A DNA stretch of 64,000 nucleotides from Marinirhabdus sp963799365 (lineage in GTDB: Bacteria > Bacteroidota > Bacteroidia > Flavobacteriales > Flavobacteriaceae): the NCBI GenBank assembly GCA_963799365.1, contig CAWCWV010000001.1, positions 1 through 64,000 of the forward strand, written 5' to 3'. Each line of letters opens with the position of its first letter. Position 1 is the stretch's first letter. The notes beneath the pieces were generated by a model. It searched no databases. It had not been told where the DNA came from and was given only the letters and a program-made list of their open reading frames with translations. The translations under genes and the position numbers were made by a program. Below, piece by piece: positions 17,103-26,542 of this stretch.

Positions 17103-18359
17103 CTATTCTTTCACCACCAATTGCACAGTCCCCCGGCTTTCCTGTTTCAGCAAAAGTTCTTTATCTTTTAGAAGTGCCTTAACTTGCTTGGCTTCAGCAT
17201 GCCTAATGGTATACAGCGTTACGTTTTCATTCCAACGAACTTTAAAAGTACTGCGTAATTTATTGAGCAATGGTTCTAGCATATCATACTTATTATCTAT
17301 ACAAACTGAAAAGCTTATGGCCGAATTTTGAATAAGCTCCACCTTCATTTTATATTCGTGTAACCACTTAAAAACATTCCCAATGTGATCTTCCATCATA
17401 AAGTTAAAATCCAAGGAAGACAATGAAATAAGTACCTGATTCTTCTTGAGGATAAAACAAGAGACCATGGGTTTTAGCATCACGCCTTTTCCAACACAAG
17501 TACCTTCATCTAAAGGATTTATAAAAGATTTTACAAACAAGGGGGTTTCTTTCCGCTGCAATGGTTGTAGTGTTTTTGGATGAATTACAGAAGCACCGTA
17601 AAAAGCTAATTCGATAGCTTCTCGATAGGAAATTCTTTCTAACAAAGTAGTTTTGCTGAAATATCGTGGATCTGCATTTAAAACGCCTGGTACATCTTTC
17701 CAAATGGTCACATCTTCTGCATTGAGACAATATGCAAAAATTGCAGCTGTATAATCGCTCCCCTCTCGACCCAGTGTTGTCGTAAAATTATTGGCACTTT
17801 CTGCACCTAAAAATCCTTGAGTAATGGTGATTCCTTTTGCTGAAACTTTCTTTAAAATTTTTTGTTGCGTAACCTCCCAATCCACTTTTGCATCCCTGTA
17901 ATTACTATCTGTCGCTATACAAGTGCGAACATCCAATAAGCTGTTTTCTATTCCAATTTTTGAAAGATAGGCACTAACAATTTTGGTAGAAACCAATTCA
18001 CCAAAACCTACGATTTGATCATATACGAATGGGCGATTTGTAGAATTGTTATTTTCTAAAAATGTTGAAAGGCTATTAAAGATCTTTTGCACCTCTTCAA
18101 AAACAGGTAATTTAATGTTTTCAAAAAGCGGTATCATAATATCCATATGATAGGCTATAAACTCCTGAATAGGACCTGTAGCAGACTCCGTTTTACTTAA
18201 ATAGGCGTCCACTACTTTTTCTAATTGGTTGGTCATTTTGCCCATAGCCGAAATTACCACCAACAAATTCTGCGCTCCCGTTTTTTGTAAAACGGTCGCT
18301 ACATTTTTAACTCCTTCGGCATCTTTAACCGATGCGCCTCCAAATTTAAATACTTTCAT
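17103..18359 (-). CDS. lysC: Aspartate kinase
   Basis: A 418-residue enzyme that phosphorylates aspartate, the first step towards lysine, threonine and methionine. It starts MKVFKFGGASVKDAEGVKNV with the KFGGxS ATP-binding motif. TTLGREGSDYTAAIFAY near residue 200 and DPRYF near 234 are further active-site motifs. The C-terminal part is a weakly conserved ACT-like regulatory region. The frame could start 5 codons earlier, but ATG 18359 gives the canonical N-terminus. It lies downstream of the GNAT gene with a 36-base gap, probably one transcript. Confidence 0.9.
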   Translation of the reverse strand: MKVFKFGGASVKDAEGVKNVATVLQKTGAQNLLVVISAMGKMTNQLEKVVDAYLSKTESATGPIQEFIAYHMDIMIPLFENIKLPVFEEVQKIFNSLSTFLENNNSTNRPFVYDQIVGFGELVSTKIVSAYLSKIGIENSLLDVRTCIATDSNYRDAKVDWEVTQQKILKKVSAKGITITQGFLGAESANNFTTTLGREGSDYTAAIFAYCLNAEDVTIWKDVPGVLNADPRYFSKTTLLERISYREAIELAFYGASVIHPKTLQPLQRKETPLFVKSFINPLDEGTCVGKGVMLKPMVSCFILKKNQVLISLSSLDFNFMMEDHIGNVFKWLHEYKMKVELIQNSAISFSVCIDNKYDMLEPLLNKLRSTFKVRWNENVTLYTIRHAEAKQVKALLKDKELLLKQESRGTVQLVVKE

Positions 18360-18395
18360 ACTCACCCCCCGCAAAGGCCAGGGTCTCTTTAAATA

Positions 18396-18863
18396 TTAGT
18401 TAGCCTTTTTTATTTCCGCTTCACCCAACTGCACCAAATACCAATCCTTCAACAAGGTAGCGCCACTTTTTTCATAAAAATCTATGGCATTTTTGTTCCA
18501 ATCCAACACTACCCACTCTACGCGTTTTACACCCTTTTCCTTGGCATGTTTAACTACTTTGTTATACAGCAATGTGCCAACTCCCTTACTTCGGTATTTG
18601 TTTTTCACAATCAGATCTTCCAAATGAACCGTTCGACCTTTCCAAGTTGAAAAACGAAAATACACTAATGCCATTCCCATAATTTCGGTTTCATTTTCAG
18701 CGACAAAACAAGTGAAAAGCTTGTTGTCAAAACCTTCAATTTCTAGATCTCCCACAGTTACTTCAACAGCATCAGGTTCCTTTTCAAAAACCGCAAGTTC
18801 TTTAATAAGCTCCAAAACTTGAGGCATATCTTTTTTTTCGGCTTGGCGTATCTTTATATTCAT
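18396..18863 (-). CDS. GNAT family N-acetyltransferase
   Basis: A 155-residue GNAT protein starting MNIKIRQAEKKDMPQVLELI. Motif A, with the acetyl-CoA pyrophosphate loop, is visible as KYRSKGVGTLLYNKV near residue 86, followed by VLDWNKNAIDFYEKSGA. The arrangement resembles spermidine/diamine acetyltransferases (SSAT type), in which LVYFRFSTWKGRTVHLEDL is also typical. The substrate remains open. ATG 18863 is preferred to the one 6 codons upstream. It is divergent from fbp with a short shared promoter region. Confidence 0.85.
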   Translation of the reverse strand: MNIKIRQAEKKDMPQVLELIKELAVFEKEPDAVEVTVGDLEIEGFDNKLFTCFVAENETEIMGMALVYFRFSTWKGRTVHLEDLIVKNKYRSKGVGTLLYNKVVKHAKEKGVKRVEWVVLDWNKNAIDFYEKSGATLLKDWYLVQLGEAEIKKAN

Positions 18864-18945
18864 TTGATGGTTTTGCTCCACAAATATCGATAGTATTTCT
18901 CAAAAAACCCGATATTTGCGTCAAATCTAAGCATTACGGGCACTC

Positions 18946-19956
18946 ATGGCAAAACAGAACCAAACTTTAGGCGAATTTATTATTGAAAATCAGGAAGAGT
19001 TTAAATATTCTTCGGGTGAGCTTTCGCGCTTAATCAACTCCATACGTTTGGCTGCGAAAGTGGTGAACCACGAGGTAAACAAAGCTGGTTTGGTAGATAT
19101 TTTAGGTGCTGCAGGAGAAACTAATGTACAAGGGGAAGATCAGCAAAAGCTAGATGTATATGCCAATGAAATTTTTATAAAAACCCTTACCAACCGTGAG
19201 ATTGTTTGTGGGATTGCCAGTGAAGAAGAAGACGATTTTATTACCATTACCGGACGTAATAAAAAAAACGACAACAAATATATTGTATTAATGGATCCGC
19301 TAGATGGATCTTCAAATATAGACGTTAACGTTTCGGTGGGAACTATTTTTTCAATTTACAGAAGAGTTACTCCTACAGGTACTCCTGTGACGATAGAAGA
19401 TTTCCTTCAGCCAGGAAAAAACCAAGTTGCTGCAGGATATATAGTGTACGGAACTTCTACAATGATCGTTTATTCTACAGGGCATGGTGTGAATGGTTTT
19501 ACACTTAACCCCGCTATTGGGACTTACTATCTTTCGCATCCAAATATGAAATATCCAGAAGATGGAAATATTTACTCGGTAAACGAAGGGAATTATGTGC
19601 ATTTTCCTCAAGGTGTAAAAGATTATATTAAATACTGTCAGAAAGAAGAAGATAATCGCCCTTATTCTGCACGATACATAGGCTCTTTGGTTTCAGATTT
19701 TCATAGAAATATGATAAAGGGTGGCATTTACATTTATCCTAGTACCTCTAAAGATCCAGACGGTAAATTACGGTTGTTATACGAATGCAATCCAATGGCG
19801 TATATAGCTGAACAAGCAGGAGGTAGTGCCAGCAATGGTTTTGGCCGTATCTTAGAAATTGAACCCAACACATTACACCAACGAGTTCCCTTTTTCTGCG
19901 GAAGCAAAAACATGGTTGCCAAAGCAGAAGAGTTTATGCAACATACAAAACAATAA
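18946..19956 (+). CDS. fbp: Fructose-1,6-bisphosphatase, class 1
   Basis: A 336-residue gluconeogenic enzyme hydrolysing fructose 1,6-bisphosphate. Metal-binding signatures are IASEEEDDF near residue 89 and LMDPLDGSSNIDVNVSVGTI near 115. Substrate-binding ARYIGSLVSDFHRN and GGIYIYPS follow, with the late CNPMAYIAEQAGGSAS. Length is normal for class 1. A divergent promoter region separates it from the GNAT gene, where ATATTTG sequences face both ways. A strong terminator follows the gene. Confidence 0.93.
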   Translation: MAKQNQTLGEFIIENQEEFKYSSGELSRLINSIRLAAKVVNHEVNKAGLVDILGAAGETNVQGEDQQKLDVYANEIFIKTLTNREIVCGIASEEEDDFITITGRNKKNDNKYIVLMDPLDGSSNIDVNVSVGTIFSIYRRVTPTGTPVTIEDFLQPGKNQVAAGYIVYGTSTMIVYSTGHGVNGFTLNPAIGTYYLSHPNMKYPEDGNIYSVNEGNYVHFPQGVKDYIKYCQKEEDNRPYSARYIGSLVSDFHRNMIKGGIYIYPSTSKDPDGKLRLLYECNPMAYIAEQAGGSASNGFGRILEIEPNTLHQRVPFFCGSKNMVAKAEEFMQHTKQ

Positions 19957-19962
19957 AATGCA

Positions 19963-19997
19963 AAAAGAGCTCTTCAACAGTTTTGAAGAGCTCTTTT
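19963..19997. terminator. Bidirectional terminator between fbp and terB
   Basis: A perfect 15-bp stem (AAAAGAGCTCTTCAA at 19963-19977 with its complement at 19983-19997) and a 5-base loop, with A-rich and T-rich arms. It lies between two convergent genes and can serve both. Confidence 0.9.
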
Positions 19998-20019
19998 ATA
20001 ACACTTAAAATTATTGGGT

Positions 20020-20445
20020 TTACTTCTTGTTTAAAAGGTAACGATAGTCTTCCATATCCAATCCACCACTGTATATTTCGACAGATCTTTTAATGAGTTT
20101 TTGAGCCAAATCTGCAGTATACCCCAAACCTATAGCATACTTTTCAATTAAAAAGCGCTCGTGGTCATCAATTTCGTGATCTGCAAAAATCATTTCGAAT
20201 AAATCGTGCATGCGCTCTAATCTTCTGTTTGCATCATTCGGGGGATTAATGGGATATTTTGTAGGGTTTTTTAACACAGCCTCATATTCATCCTCATCAA
20301 TATCTAACTTCTTTGCAAAACGGCGTAGCAACTTCTCTTCCTCTGCATTCAATGCTCCATTCACTGCAGCCATATTTGCAATAGAAGCAAAATGACCCAG
20401 GTTTCTTTTGTGTTCTCCACTCTCAAATAAATCTGTAAATGACAT
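20020..20445 (-). CDS. TerB-family protein
   Basis: A 141-residue all-helical acidic protein starting MSFTDLFESGEHKRNLGHFA. NMAAVNGALNAEEEKLLRRFA (near residue 27) and the later MIFADHEIDDHERFLIEKYA are the paired TerB/DjlA-like repeats, with acidic residues that bind divalent metal in family members. The name comes from tellurite resistance loci, but solitary TerB domains are widespread and no other ter genes are present, so resistance is not implied. It is convergent with fbp across a shared terminator. Confidence 0.75.
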   Translation of the reverse strand: MSFTDLFESGEHKRNLGHFASIANMAAVNGALNAEEEKLLRRFAKKLDIDEDEYEAVLKNPTKYPINPPNDANRRLERMHDLFEMIFADHEIDDHERFLIEKYAIGLGYTADLAQKLIKRSVEIYSGGLDMEDYRYLLNKK

Positions 20446-20619
20446 AGTTCTAATTTATGCTACAAATATAATCTAAGTCCTAAAAATTTCCGAAGAAAGC
20501 GACAGAATCTTTTCAGCAAAGCTTCAAAAACATGATGCATTAAACTTTTCTTAATTCTGAATACAAACCTCTCAAAATCTGTAATTTTAAAAAAGCTAAA
20601 AAAAGAAAAATTAAAGATT

Positions 20620-21648
20620 GTGCTTAAAACACCACTCCTACAATTTAATGATAAGGGTATTTATTGCAAACAAGCCAACGTATATATTGATGCTTGGCGC
20701 CCTGTTGATAAATGCATTATCACCCACGGTCACGCAGATCACAGCTGTTGGGGTCATAAACAATATATTACGCACCATAAAAATGTCCCGATTATAAAAC
20801 ATCGTTTGGGCGAAATTACTGTTACTGGCAAAGAGTGGGGAGAAACTTTTACCATTAATGGTGTAATGTTTAGCCTGCATCCCGCCGGTCATATTGTAGC
20901 ATCCAGCCAGGTTAGAGCAGAATATAAAGGAGAGGTCTGGGTATTTACAGGCGATTTTAAAACTGAGAACGATGGTATTGCCGAACCTTTTGAACTTGTA
21001 AAGTGTAATACGTTTATTACCGAATGTACTTTTGGCCTTCCGGCTTTTAAGTGGACGCCACAAGCCGAAGTTTTTAACGAAATCAACAATTGGTGGGCTG
21101 CCAATAAAGCCGAAAATAAAACATCTATTCTATTTGGTTACAGCCTTGGAAAAGCACAGCGGTTATTGAAACATCTCGACCCGAACATAGGAAAAATATA
21201 TACCCATGGCGCCATAGAAAACATGACCGCCGTACTAAGAGAACATTACGATTTTCACGAAACCATCCGCATAACCAGAGACACCAAAAAAGAAGAGCTA
21301 CTGGGTAATATAGTTCTCGCACCACCCAGTGCTCATGGAGGCACCTGGATAAGAAAAATGGTGCCCTATGTAACTGCAAGCGCCAGTGGTTGGATGACTT
21401 TTAGAGGAGCCAGAAGAAGACGGGCTATTGACAGGGGGTTCGTTTTGAGCGACCACGCAGATTGGGATGGTTTGCTAAATACAGTAAAAGAAACAGGAGC
21501 CGAAAAAGTAATCGCTACCCACGGTTATACCGAAATATTCTCCAGATACCTGCGTGAAGAAATGGGTCTGGATGCCAGAACCGAGAAAACGCAATACGAA
21601 GAGGAAGGTAGCGAAACCATCAAAAAAGAAGGAGAGGAAACGGTATGA
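20620..21648 (+). CDS. Ligase-associated DNA exonuclease (metallo-beta-lactamase fold)
   Basis: A 342-residue metallo-beta-lactamase/beta-CASP-like nuclease. The zinc motif THGHADH is near residue 35, AGHIVASSQ near 88, FTGDF near 109 and a final LSDHADW near 281. The N-terminus (LQFNDKGIYCKQANVYIDAW) is diagnostic of the bacterial ligase-associated exonuclease. A GTG at 20620 is the only start that fits. The ATGA overlap of 4 bases with the ligase gene shows tight coupling. It belongs with the ligase, helicase and PdeM below to a DNA-damage-response set. Confidence 0.85.
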   Translation: MLKTPLLQFNDKGIYCKQANVYIDAWRPVDKCIITHGHADHSCWGHKQYITHHKNVPIIKHRLGEITVTGKEWGETFTINGVMFSLHPAGHIVASSQVRAEYKGEVWVFTGDFKTENDGIAEPFELVKCNTFITECTFGLPAFKWTPQAEVFNEINNWWAANKAENKTSILFGYSLGKAQRLLKHLDPNIGKIYTHGAIENMTAVLREHYDFHETIRITRDTKKEELLGNIVLAPPSAHGGTWIRKMVPYVTASASGWMTFRGARRRRAIDRGFVLSDHADWDGLLNTVKETGAEKVIATHGYTEIFSRYLREEMGLDARTEKTQYEEEGSETIKKEGEETV

Positions 21649-23243
21649 AAGAATTCGCCAATCTCATAAAAAAATTAGACAGTACTAATAAAACGAATGA
21701 AAAAGTAGCTGCGCTTACCGAATATTTCAAAAATGCGGAGGAGAATGATAAATTGTGGACCATCGCTATTCTTTCGCATCGCCGACCAAAAAGACCTGTA
21801 AATACAACACTTTTACGTCTTTGGGCTACCGAAATTAGTGGCGTTCCTTTATGGCTTTTTGAAGAAAGCTACCATATTGTGGGCGATTTAGCGGAGACCA
21901 TTGCCCTTATTATACCTTCTTCCCCAGAAAATAAAGGTGTTTCAAAATCGCTTTCAGAAATTATTTCAGAAATCATCACTCTAAGAACGCTTCCTGAAGA
22001 TGAAAAACGAAGTTATCTTCAGGAAAACTGGTTGGCGATGAGCTACTTTGAACGTTTTGTCTTTAATAAAATCATAACAGGTGGTTTTAGAATTGGTGTG
22101 AGCCAAAAATTAATGACACGTGCACTTTCAAAAGCTACAGGAATTGATGAAGATATTCTGGCGTATAAATTAATGGGTAACTGGACTCCTGAAAACACCA
22201 CCTATCAAAAACTTATTTTGGAAGAAAACCCGGAAGATTACCTTAGCAAACCCTATCCATTTTATCTGGCCTACGCGGTAGAAGATACTTTTCAGGAAGA
22301 TTTGGGAGACATTCTTGATTGGAGTTTTGAGCATAAATGGGATGGAATAAGGAGTCAGGTAATTATACGAAATGATGAGGTGTTTGTATGGTCACGCGGT
22401 GAAGAATTAGTGACAGATAAATACCCGGAATTTCAAAGGTTTCTTTCAAAAATTCCTAACGGAACTGTATTGGATGGGGAGATTTTACCTTTCGGAAACA
22501 ATCAAATTGGTAATTTTAATGACCTGCAAACACGAATTGGCAGAAAAAACCTTTCCAAAGCTTTGCTCGAAAAAACACCTGTGATTTTGAATGCTTACGA
22601 CGTATTAGAATGGGAAGGAAAGGATATACGGCAAAAGCCTTTTTCAGAAAGAAGAAAAATTCTGGATAAACTTATTTCAGAATGTGACTGTGACGAAATA
22701 GGATTATACCTAAGTGAAACCATGAATTTTAAAACCTGGGATGCAGCTGCAAAAGAACGTGCTTTATCAAGAGAAAAACGAAGTGAAGGATTAATGCTAA
22801 AACGAAAAGATTCCCCTTATCTCGTAGGTCGAAAAAAAGGTGACTGGTGGAAATGGAAAACAGATCCCTTTACCATAGACGGTGTCCTCACTTACGCCAT
22901 GCGAGGCCATGGAAGACGCGCCAATTTATATACAGATTATACCTTCGGACTGTGGGACAAGGGTGAATTAGTAACGTTTGCAAAAGCGTATTCGGGCCTG
23001 ACCGATGCAGAATTTAGACAAGTCGACGCCTGGATTAAAAAGAATACATTGGAGCGTTTTGGTCCGGTAAGAAGCGTTACACCCCATCACGTTTTTGAAA
23101 TTGCCTTTGAAGGAATTGCAGAGAGTAGCCGCCATAAAAGTGGCATTGCAACAAGATTCCCACGAATAATAAGATGGCGAAAAGACAAACCTATGGAAGA
23201 AGCAAATACCCTAGAAGATTTAAGGGCGTTAATTCCTAAGTAA
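21645..23243 (+). CDS. ATP-dependent DNA ligase of the ligase-associated repair cluster
   Basis: A 532-residue LigB-type ligase. It has an N-terminal DNA-binding domain (to about residue 205), then the nucleotidyltransferase motif KWDG in FEHKWDGIRSQVI, whose lysine is adenylated. DGEILPF (motif III-like), EGLMLKRKDSPY (motif IV) and WWKWK (motif V) follow, then an OB-fold domain ending in SRHKSGIATRFPRI. It seals nicks using ATP, unlike the NAD-dependent housekeeping LigA. It overlaps the exonuclease gene by 4 bases; a DUF559 cassette separates it from the helicase. Confidence 0.9.
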   Translation: MKEFANLIKKLDSTNKTNEKVAALTEYFKNAEENDKLWTIAILSHRRPKRPVNTTLLRLWATEISGVPLWLFEESYHIVGDLAETIALIIPSSPENKGVSKSLSEIISEIITLRTLPEDEKRSYLQENWLAMSYFERFVFNKIITGGFRIGVSQKLMTRALSKATGIDEDILAYKLMGNWTPENTTYQKLILEENPEDYLSKPYPFYLAYAVEDTFQEDLGDILDWSFEHKWDGIRSQVIIRNDEVFVWSRGEELVTDKYPEFQRFLSKIPNGTVLDGEILPFGNNQIGNFNDLQTRIGRKNLSKALLEKTPVILNAYDVLEWEGKDIRQKPFSERRKILDKLISECDCDEIGLYLSETMNFKTWDAAAKERALSREKRSEGLMLKRKDSPYLVGRKKGDWWKWKTDPFTIDGVLTYAMRGHGRRANLYTDYTFGLWDKGELVTFAKAYSGLTDAEFRQVDAWIKKNTLERFGPVRSVTPHHVFEIAFEGIAESSRHKSGIATRFPRIIRWRKDKPMEEANTLEDLRALIPK

Positions 23244-23256
23244 ATAAAAGTATAAA

Positions 23257-23317
23257 AAGCTCCCCTCCTTAAAAAACGAGGGAAAAATTCAGCTTTGCTG
23301 AATAGGGGTGGTTAGTG
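23257..23317. repeat. Two-hairpin repeat, left copy beside the DUF559 gene
   Basis: GCTCCCCTCCTT followed by an A run and GAGGGA makes an imperfect first hairpin. ATTCAGCTTTGCTGAAT at 23287-23303 is a second, exact hairpin, and AGGGGTGGTTAG completes the unit. The same module in the same orientation occurs at 23836-23898 on the other side of the DUF559 gene. Confidence 0.8.
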
Positions 23318-23345
23318 AAACTCTTAAAATATTTTCATTCAAAAT

Positions 23346-23717
23346 ATGAAACCCGAACAAATACATAACAGGAAAGAATTAGAATCTAGCAGAAAATCAT
23401 TAAGAAACAATGGAACTGCTGCAGAAGCTTTTTTATGGAAACAGTTACAAAGATCTCAACTAAAAGGAAGAAAATTTAGAAGACAACACAGCATAAAAAA
23501 ATTCATTGTAGATTTCTATTGTCCTCGAGAAAAATTAATAGTAGAATTGGATGGTGAAGTGCACTTTAATCAAGCGCAAGCAGACTATGATCTTTATAGA
23601 ACACAAGAATTAGAAAAGTTGGGTTTTACAGTAATTCGATTTGAAAATAAAATGGTGTTTGATTTGCTGCCAAGTGTTTTGATGGAAATTAGGGAAAATT
23701 TTAAAAGTGGAAAATAA
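23346..23717 (+). CDS. DUF559 endonuclease-domain protein
   Basis: A 123-residue protein with the DUF559 (Vsr/restriction-endonuclease-like) fold. Landmarks are TAAEAFLWKQLQRSQLKGRK, FRRQHSI, FIVDFYCPREKLIVELDGE near residue 57 and a late VIRFENKMVF. The Asp in VDF and the ExD pair in VELDGE form the expected PD-(D/E)xK-like active site. It has no partner methylase or toxin nearby. It sits between the ligase and helicase genes and is flanked by direct copies of a two-hairpin repeat, so it looks like an inserted cassette. The DNA or RNA target is unknown. Confidence 0.85.
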   Translation: MKPEQIHNRKELESSRKSLRNNGTAAEAFLWKQLQRSQLKGRKFRRQHSIKKFIVDFYCPREKLIVELDGEVHFNQAQADYDLYRTQELEKLGFTVIRFENKMVFDLLPSVLMEIRENFKSGK

Positions 23718-23835
23718 CCCTTCCGAGCAGCAAAGCTGCCCACCTTTGTGCCTTCCTCTCCTTCGTGCCTCAGTCGTCGGAGGCAGGAAAAAAGAAGGAT
23801 TTTTTTTAATTACTGTTAAAGAAACATTATTCGTA

Positions 23836-23898
23836 AAAAAGGCTCCCCTCCTTTTAAAGGAGGGGGAAATTCAGCTTTGCTGAATAGGGGTGGTTAGT
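23836..23898. repeat. Two-hairpin repeat, right copy beside the DUF559 gene
   Basis: The arms CCCCTCCTTT and AAAGGAGGGG at 23845-23865 form a perfect hairpin. ATTCAGCTTTGCTGAAT at 23869-23885 forms a second, and AGGGGTGGTTAG follows. It matches 23257-23317 in order and orientation. A different small hairpin, GCAGCAAAGCTGC, lies between the DUF559 stop and this repeat. Confidence 0.8.
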
Positions 23899-23917
23899 CA
23901 CCCTAAAACAATATAAA

Positions 23918-26377
23918 ATGAACCAAACAGAACTCTTAAACATAGCCGAAACCTGGTTCCAACAAAAAAACTGGAATGCCTTTCCATTTCAGAAGAAAAC
24001 CTGGAAAGCATTTCTCGAGGGGAAGCACGGACTTTTAAACGCGCCTACGGGAAGTGGCAAAACCTACGCGCTTTGGGTTCCCATTGTGTTGCAATACATA
24101 AAAGACAATCCAGATTACAAAGAGAGACACAACAAAGGGCTAAAAGCCATCTGGATTACTCCATTGCGAGCGCTTTCGGTTGAAATTCAACAAGCCGCAC
24201 AAAGGTTTGCAGATGAATTGGGAACAGGATTAACCGTAGGCATAAGAACTGGTGACACCACTCAAAGCGAGCGTGCAAAACAAAAAAGAAATATGCCCGA
24301 TCTACTCATTACAACACCCGAGAGCTTAATGTTGTTATTAGCAAGCAAAGGCTACGAAAAAACATTTAAAACTTTAACAGCAGTAGTTGTAGATGAGTGG
24401 CACGAACTTTTGGGAAGCAAACGGGGCGTGCAAATGGAATTAGGATTGTCCAGATTAAAAACAATCTCGCCAACAATGAGAATTTGGGGGATTTCGGCCA
24501 CCATTGGAAATTTAGAACAGGCGCAGGATGTTCTTCTTGGAATGGATGAAGCGTTGCGAGTCAATTCGGTATTAATCAAAGCAAATCTCAAGAAAAAAAT
24601 AGTCGTAAAATCTATCATCCCTAAAAAAATGGAGACCTTCCCGTGGCGCGGGCATTTAGGGTTGCATTTGTTAAATGATATCATTCCCATTATTAAAGAA
24701 AGTAAAACAACCCTCATCTTTACAAATACCCGGAGCCAATGTGAGATCTGGTTTCAGAAAATACTAGAAAAATATCCAGAGTTTGCAGGAGAGATGGCCA
24801 TGCACCACGGCAGTATCAATAAAGAAACCAGATTATGGGTAGAACAAGCCATTCGCAATGAGAGTTTAAAGGCCGTAGTGGCAACTTCAAGCCTGGATTT
24901 GGGAGTAGATTTTGCGCCCGTGGAAACCATCATTCAGATTGGTGGACCCAAAGGAATTGCCAAGTTTTTACAACGCGCTGGAAGAAGTAATCACAGACCC
25001 GGAGAACCTTCAGTGATTCACTTTTTGCCCACACACGCTATGGAATTAATTGAAGCTTCAGCACTAAAAAAAGCAGTAAAAGGAGATGTGATGGAAGATC
25101 GAATTCCTTATTTATTGAGTTTTGATGTCCTTATTCAATATTTAGTAACGCTAGCTGTGAGTGAAGGATTTTTCCCGAAGGAAATATATCCAGAAATTAA
25201 AAACACCTTTTGCTTTCAAGGCATCACTGAAGAACAATGGCAATGGTGTTTAAATTTTATTACTATGGGAAGTCAAAGCCTGCAAGCATACGACGAATAT
25301 AAACGCGTTATCGTTGACGAGGATGGCCTTTTTTATGTAGACAGTCGCCAAACAGCAATGATGCATCGGTTATCCATTGGAACCATAGTAAGTGATGCGA
25401 TGGTACAAGTAAAATATGTTACGGGCGGATTTATTGGTACGATTGAAGAGTTTTTTATTGGAAAAATGAAACCTGGGGATACATTCGTATTTGCAGGAAG
25501 AACCTTAGAGCTCGTTCGCATAAGAAATATGGTAGCCCAGGTAAGACGAAGTAGTAAGCGAACAAGAAATGTGGTGAGTTTTATGGGAGGAAGAATGGCA
25601 CTTTCGTCACAGATGTCTGAAATTTTACGAAATGAGTTGCAATCGGAAGCAGATCATAAACGAGATACCCCAGAATTAAAAGCCCTTTCTCACATTTTCG
25701 ATAGGCAAGAAAAAGAAAGTATTGTTCCGGGAACTAATGAGTTTTTAATTGAAACATTTAAAACCCGGGAAGGATACCATCATGTATTTTATCCATTTGA
25801 AGGCAGGTTTGTACACATGGCAATGAGTGGCTTATTGGCATATCGAATAAGTTTATTATCTCCCATTACATTTTCTTTGGCTTATAATGATTATGGTTTT
25901 GAACTGCTAAGCGACCAACCCTTGGATATTCAAAATGTGTTAGATAATAATTTATTTTCTACAGCATATCTTTTCAGCGACCTTCAAAAAAGTTTAAATA
26001 GCACCGAACTTGCGCGTCGTAAATTTAGAGATATTGCTGTAATAAGCGGGATGGTTTTTACAGGCTACCCCAGTAAACAAATAAAAACGAAGCACCTCCA
26101 AAGCAACTCTCAATTATTATTCGATGTGTTTCGGGATTATGAAGCAAATAACTTGTTGTACCAGCAAGCTTTTAGAGAAACCTTTGAGCATGAAATGGAA
26201 GAAGGTAGACTCCGATTGGCCTTGGAACGAATTGCCAGCCAAGAAGTAATATGGAAACAATGTGAAGAAGCTACGCCTTTTAGTTTCCCTATCATTACAG
26301 ATAGGTTACGGGAAAAATTGTCTTCGGAAAAATTAAAAGATCGTATCAAGCGGATGACCTTAAAATTGATGAAATAA
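23918..26377 (+). CDS. Ligase-associated DEXH-box helicase (Lhr type)
   Basis: An 819-residue superfamily 2 helicase of the Lhr group. It has an N-terminal Q-motif region (WNAFPFQKKTWKAFLEG), Walker A LNAPTGSGKTYAL near residue 43, DEWHELLGSKRG (DExH) and WGISATIGN (motif III). The second RecA domain contains SSLDLGVDFAPVETIIQIG and LQRAGRSNHRPGEPS. The long C-terminal region includes winged-helix and Lhr-core segments. It unwinds nucleic acid and probably works with the ligase and exonuclease upstream and PdeM downstream. The gene starts 20 bases after the right DUF559 repeat. Confidence 0.88.
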   Translation: MNQTELLNIAETWFQQKNWNAFPFQKKTWKAFLEGKHGLLNAPTGSGKTYALWVPIVLQYIKDNPDYKERHNKGLKAIWITPLRALSVEIQQAAQRFADELGTGLTVGIRTGDTTQSERAKQKRNMPDLLITTPESLMLLLASKGYEKTFKTLTAVVVDEWHELLGSKRGVQMELGLSRLKTISPTMRIWGISATIGNLEQAQDVLLGMDEALRVNSVLIKANLKKKIVVKSIIPKKMETFPWRGHLGLHLLNDIIPIIKESKTTLIFTNTRSQCEIWFQKILEKYPEFAGEMAMHHGSINKETRLWVEQAIRNESLKAVVATSSLDLGVDFAPVETIIQIGGPKGIAKFLQRAGRSNHRPGEPSVIHFLPTHAMELIEASALKKAVKGDVMEDRIPYLLSFDVLIQYLVTLAVSEGFFPKEIYPEIKNTFCFQGITEEQWQWCLNFITMGSQSLQAYDEYKRVIVDEDGLFYVDSRQTAMMHRLSIGTIVSDAMVQVKYVTGGFIGTIEEFFIGKMKPGDTFVFAGRTLELVRIRNMVAQVRRSSKRTRNVVSFMGGRMALSSQMSEILRNELQSEADHKRDTPELKALSHIFDRQEKESIVPGTNEFLIETFKTREGYHHVFYPFEGRFVHMAMSGLLAYRISLLSPITFSLAYNDYGFELLSDQPLDIQNVLDNNLFSTAYLFSDLQKSLNSTELARRKFRDIAVISGMVFTGYPSKQIKTKHLQSNSQLLFDVFRDYEANNLLYQQAFRETFEHEMEEGRLRLALERIASQEVIWKQCEEATPFSFPIITDRLREKLSSEKLKDRIKRMTLKLMK

Positions 26378-26474
26378 TATGATAGCTGTTTTAAATTCAG
26401 CTGGATTCTTAAAAGCGATATTCATTAAAAATAGTCTTTCAGAATTTATAATAATTTACCACAAAAACCAGCTT

Positions 26475-26511
26475 AAAAAAAGTGATTTAGATGTACTATT
26501 TAAATCACTTT
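26475..26511 (-). terminator. Terminator for acs
   Basis: AAAGTGATTTA (26479-26489) pairs exactly with TAAATCACTTT (26501-26511). The A run at 26475-26480 becomes a U tract on minus-strand transcripts, so the hairpin points to termination of acs, which ends at 26543. Confidence 0.75.
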
Positions 26512-26542
26512 GAGACTTACCAGAGACCAGTGTTGAAAATTA

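Noticed and set aside
20020..20445. A tellurite-resistance system
   Set aside because: Only a solitary TerB domain is present; no terA, terC, terD or terZ genes lie nearby.
23257..23898. A CRISPR array around the DUF559 gene
   Set aside because: There are only two repeat copies, they contain internal hairpins, the spacer between them is a gene, and no cas genes are present.
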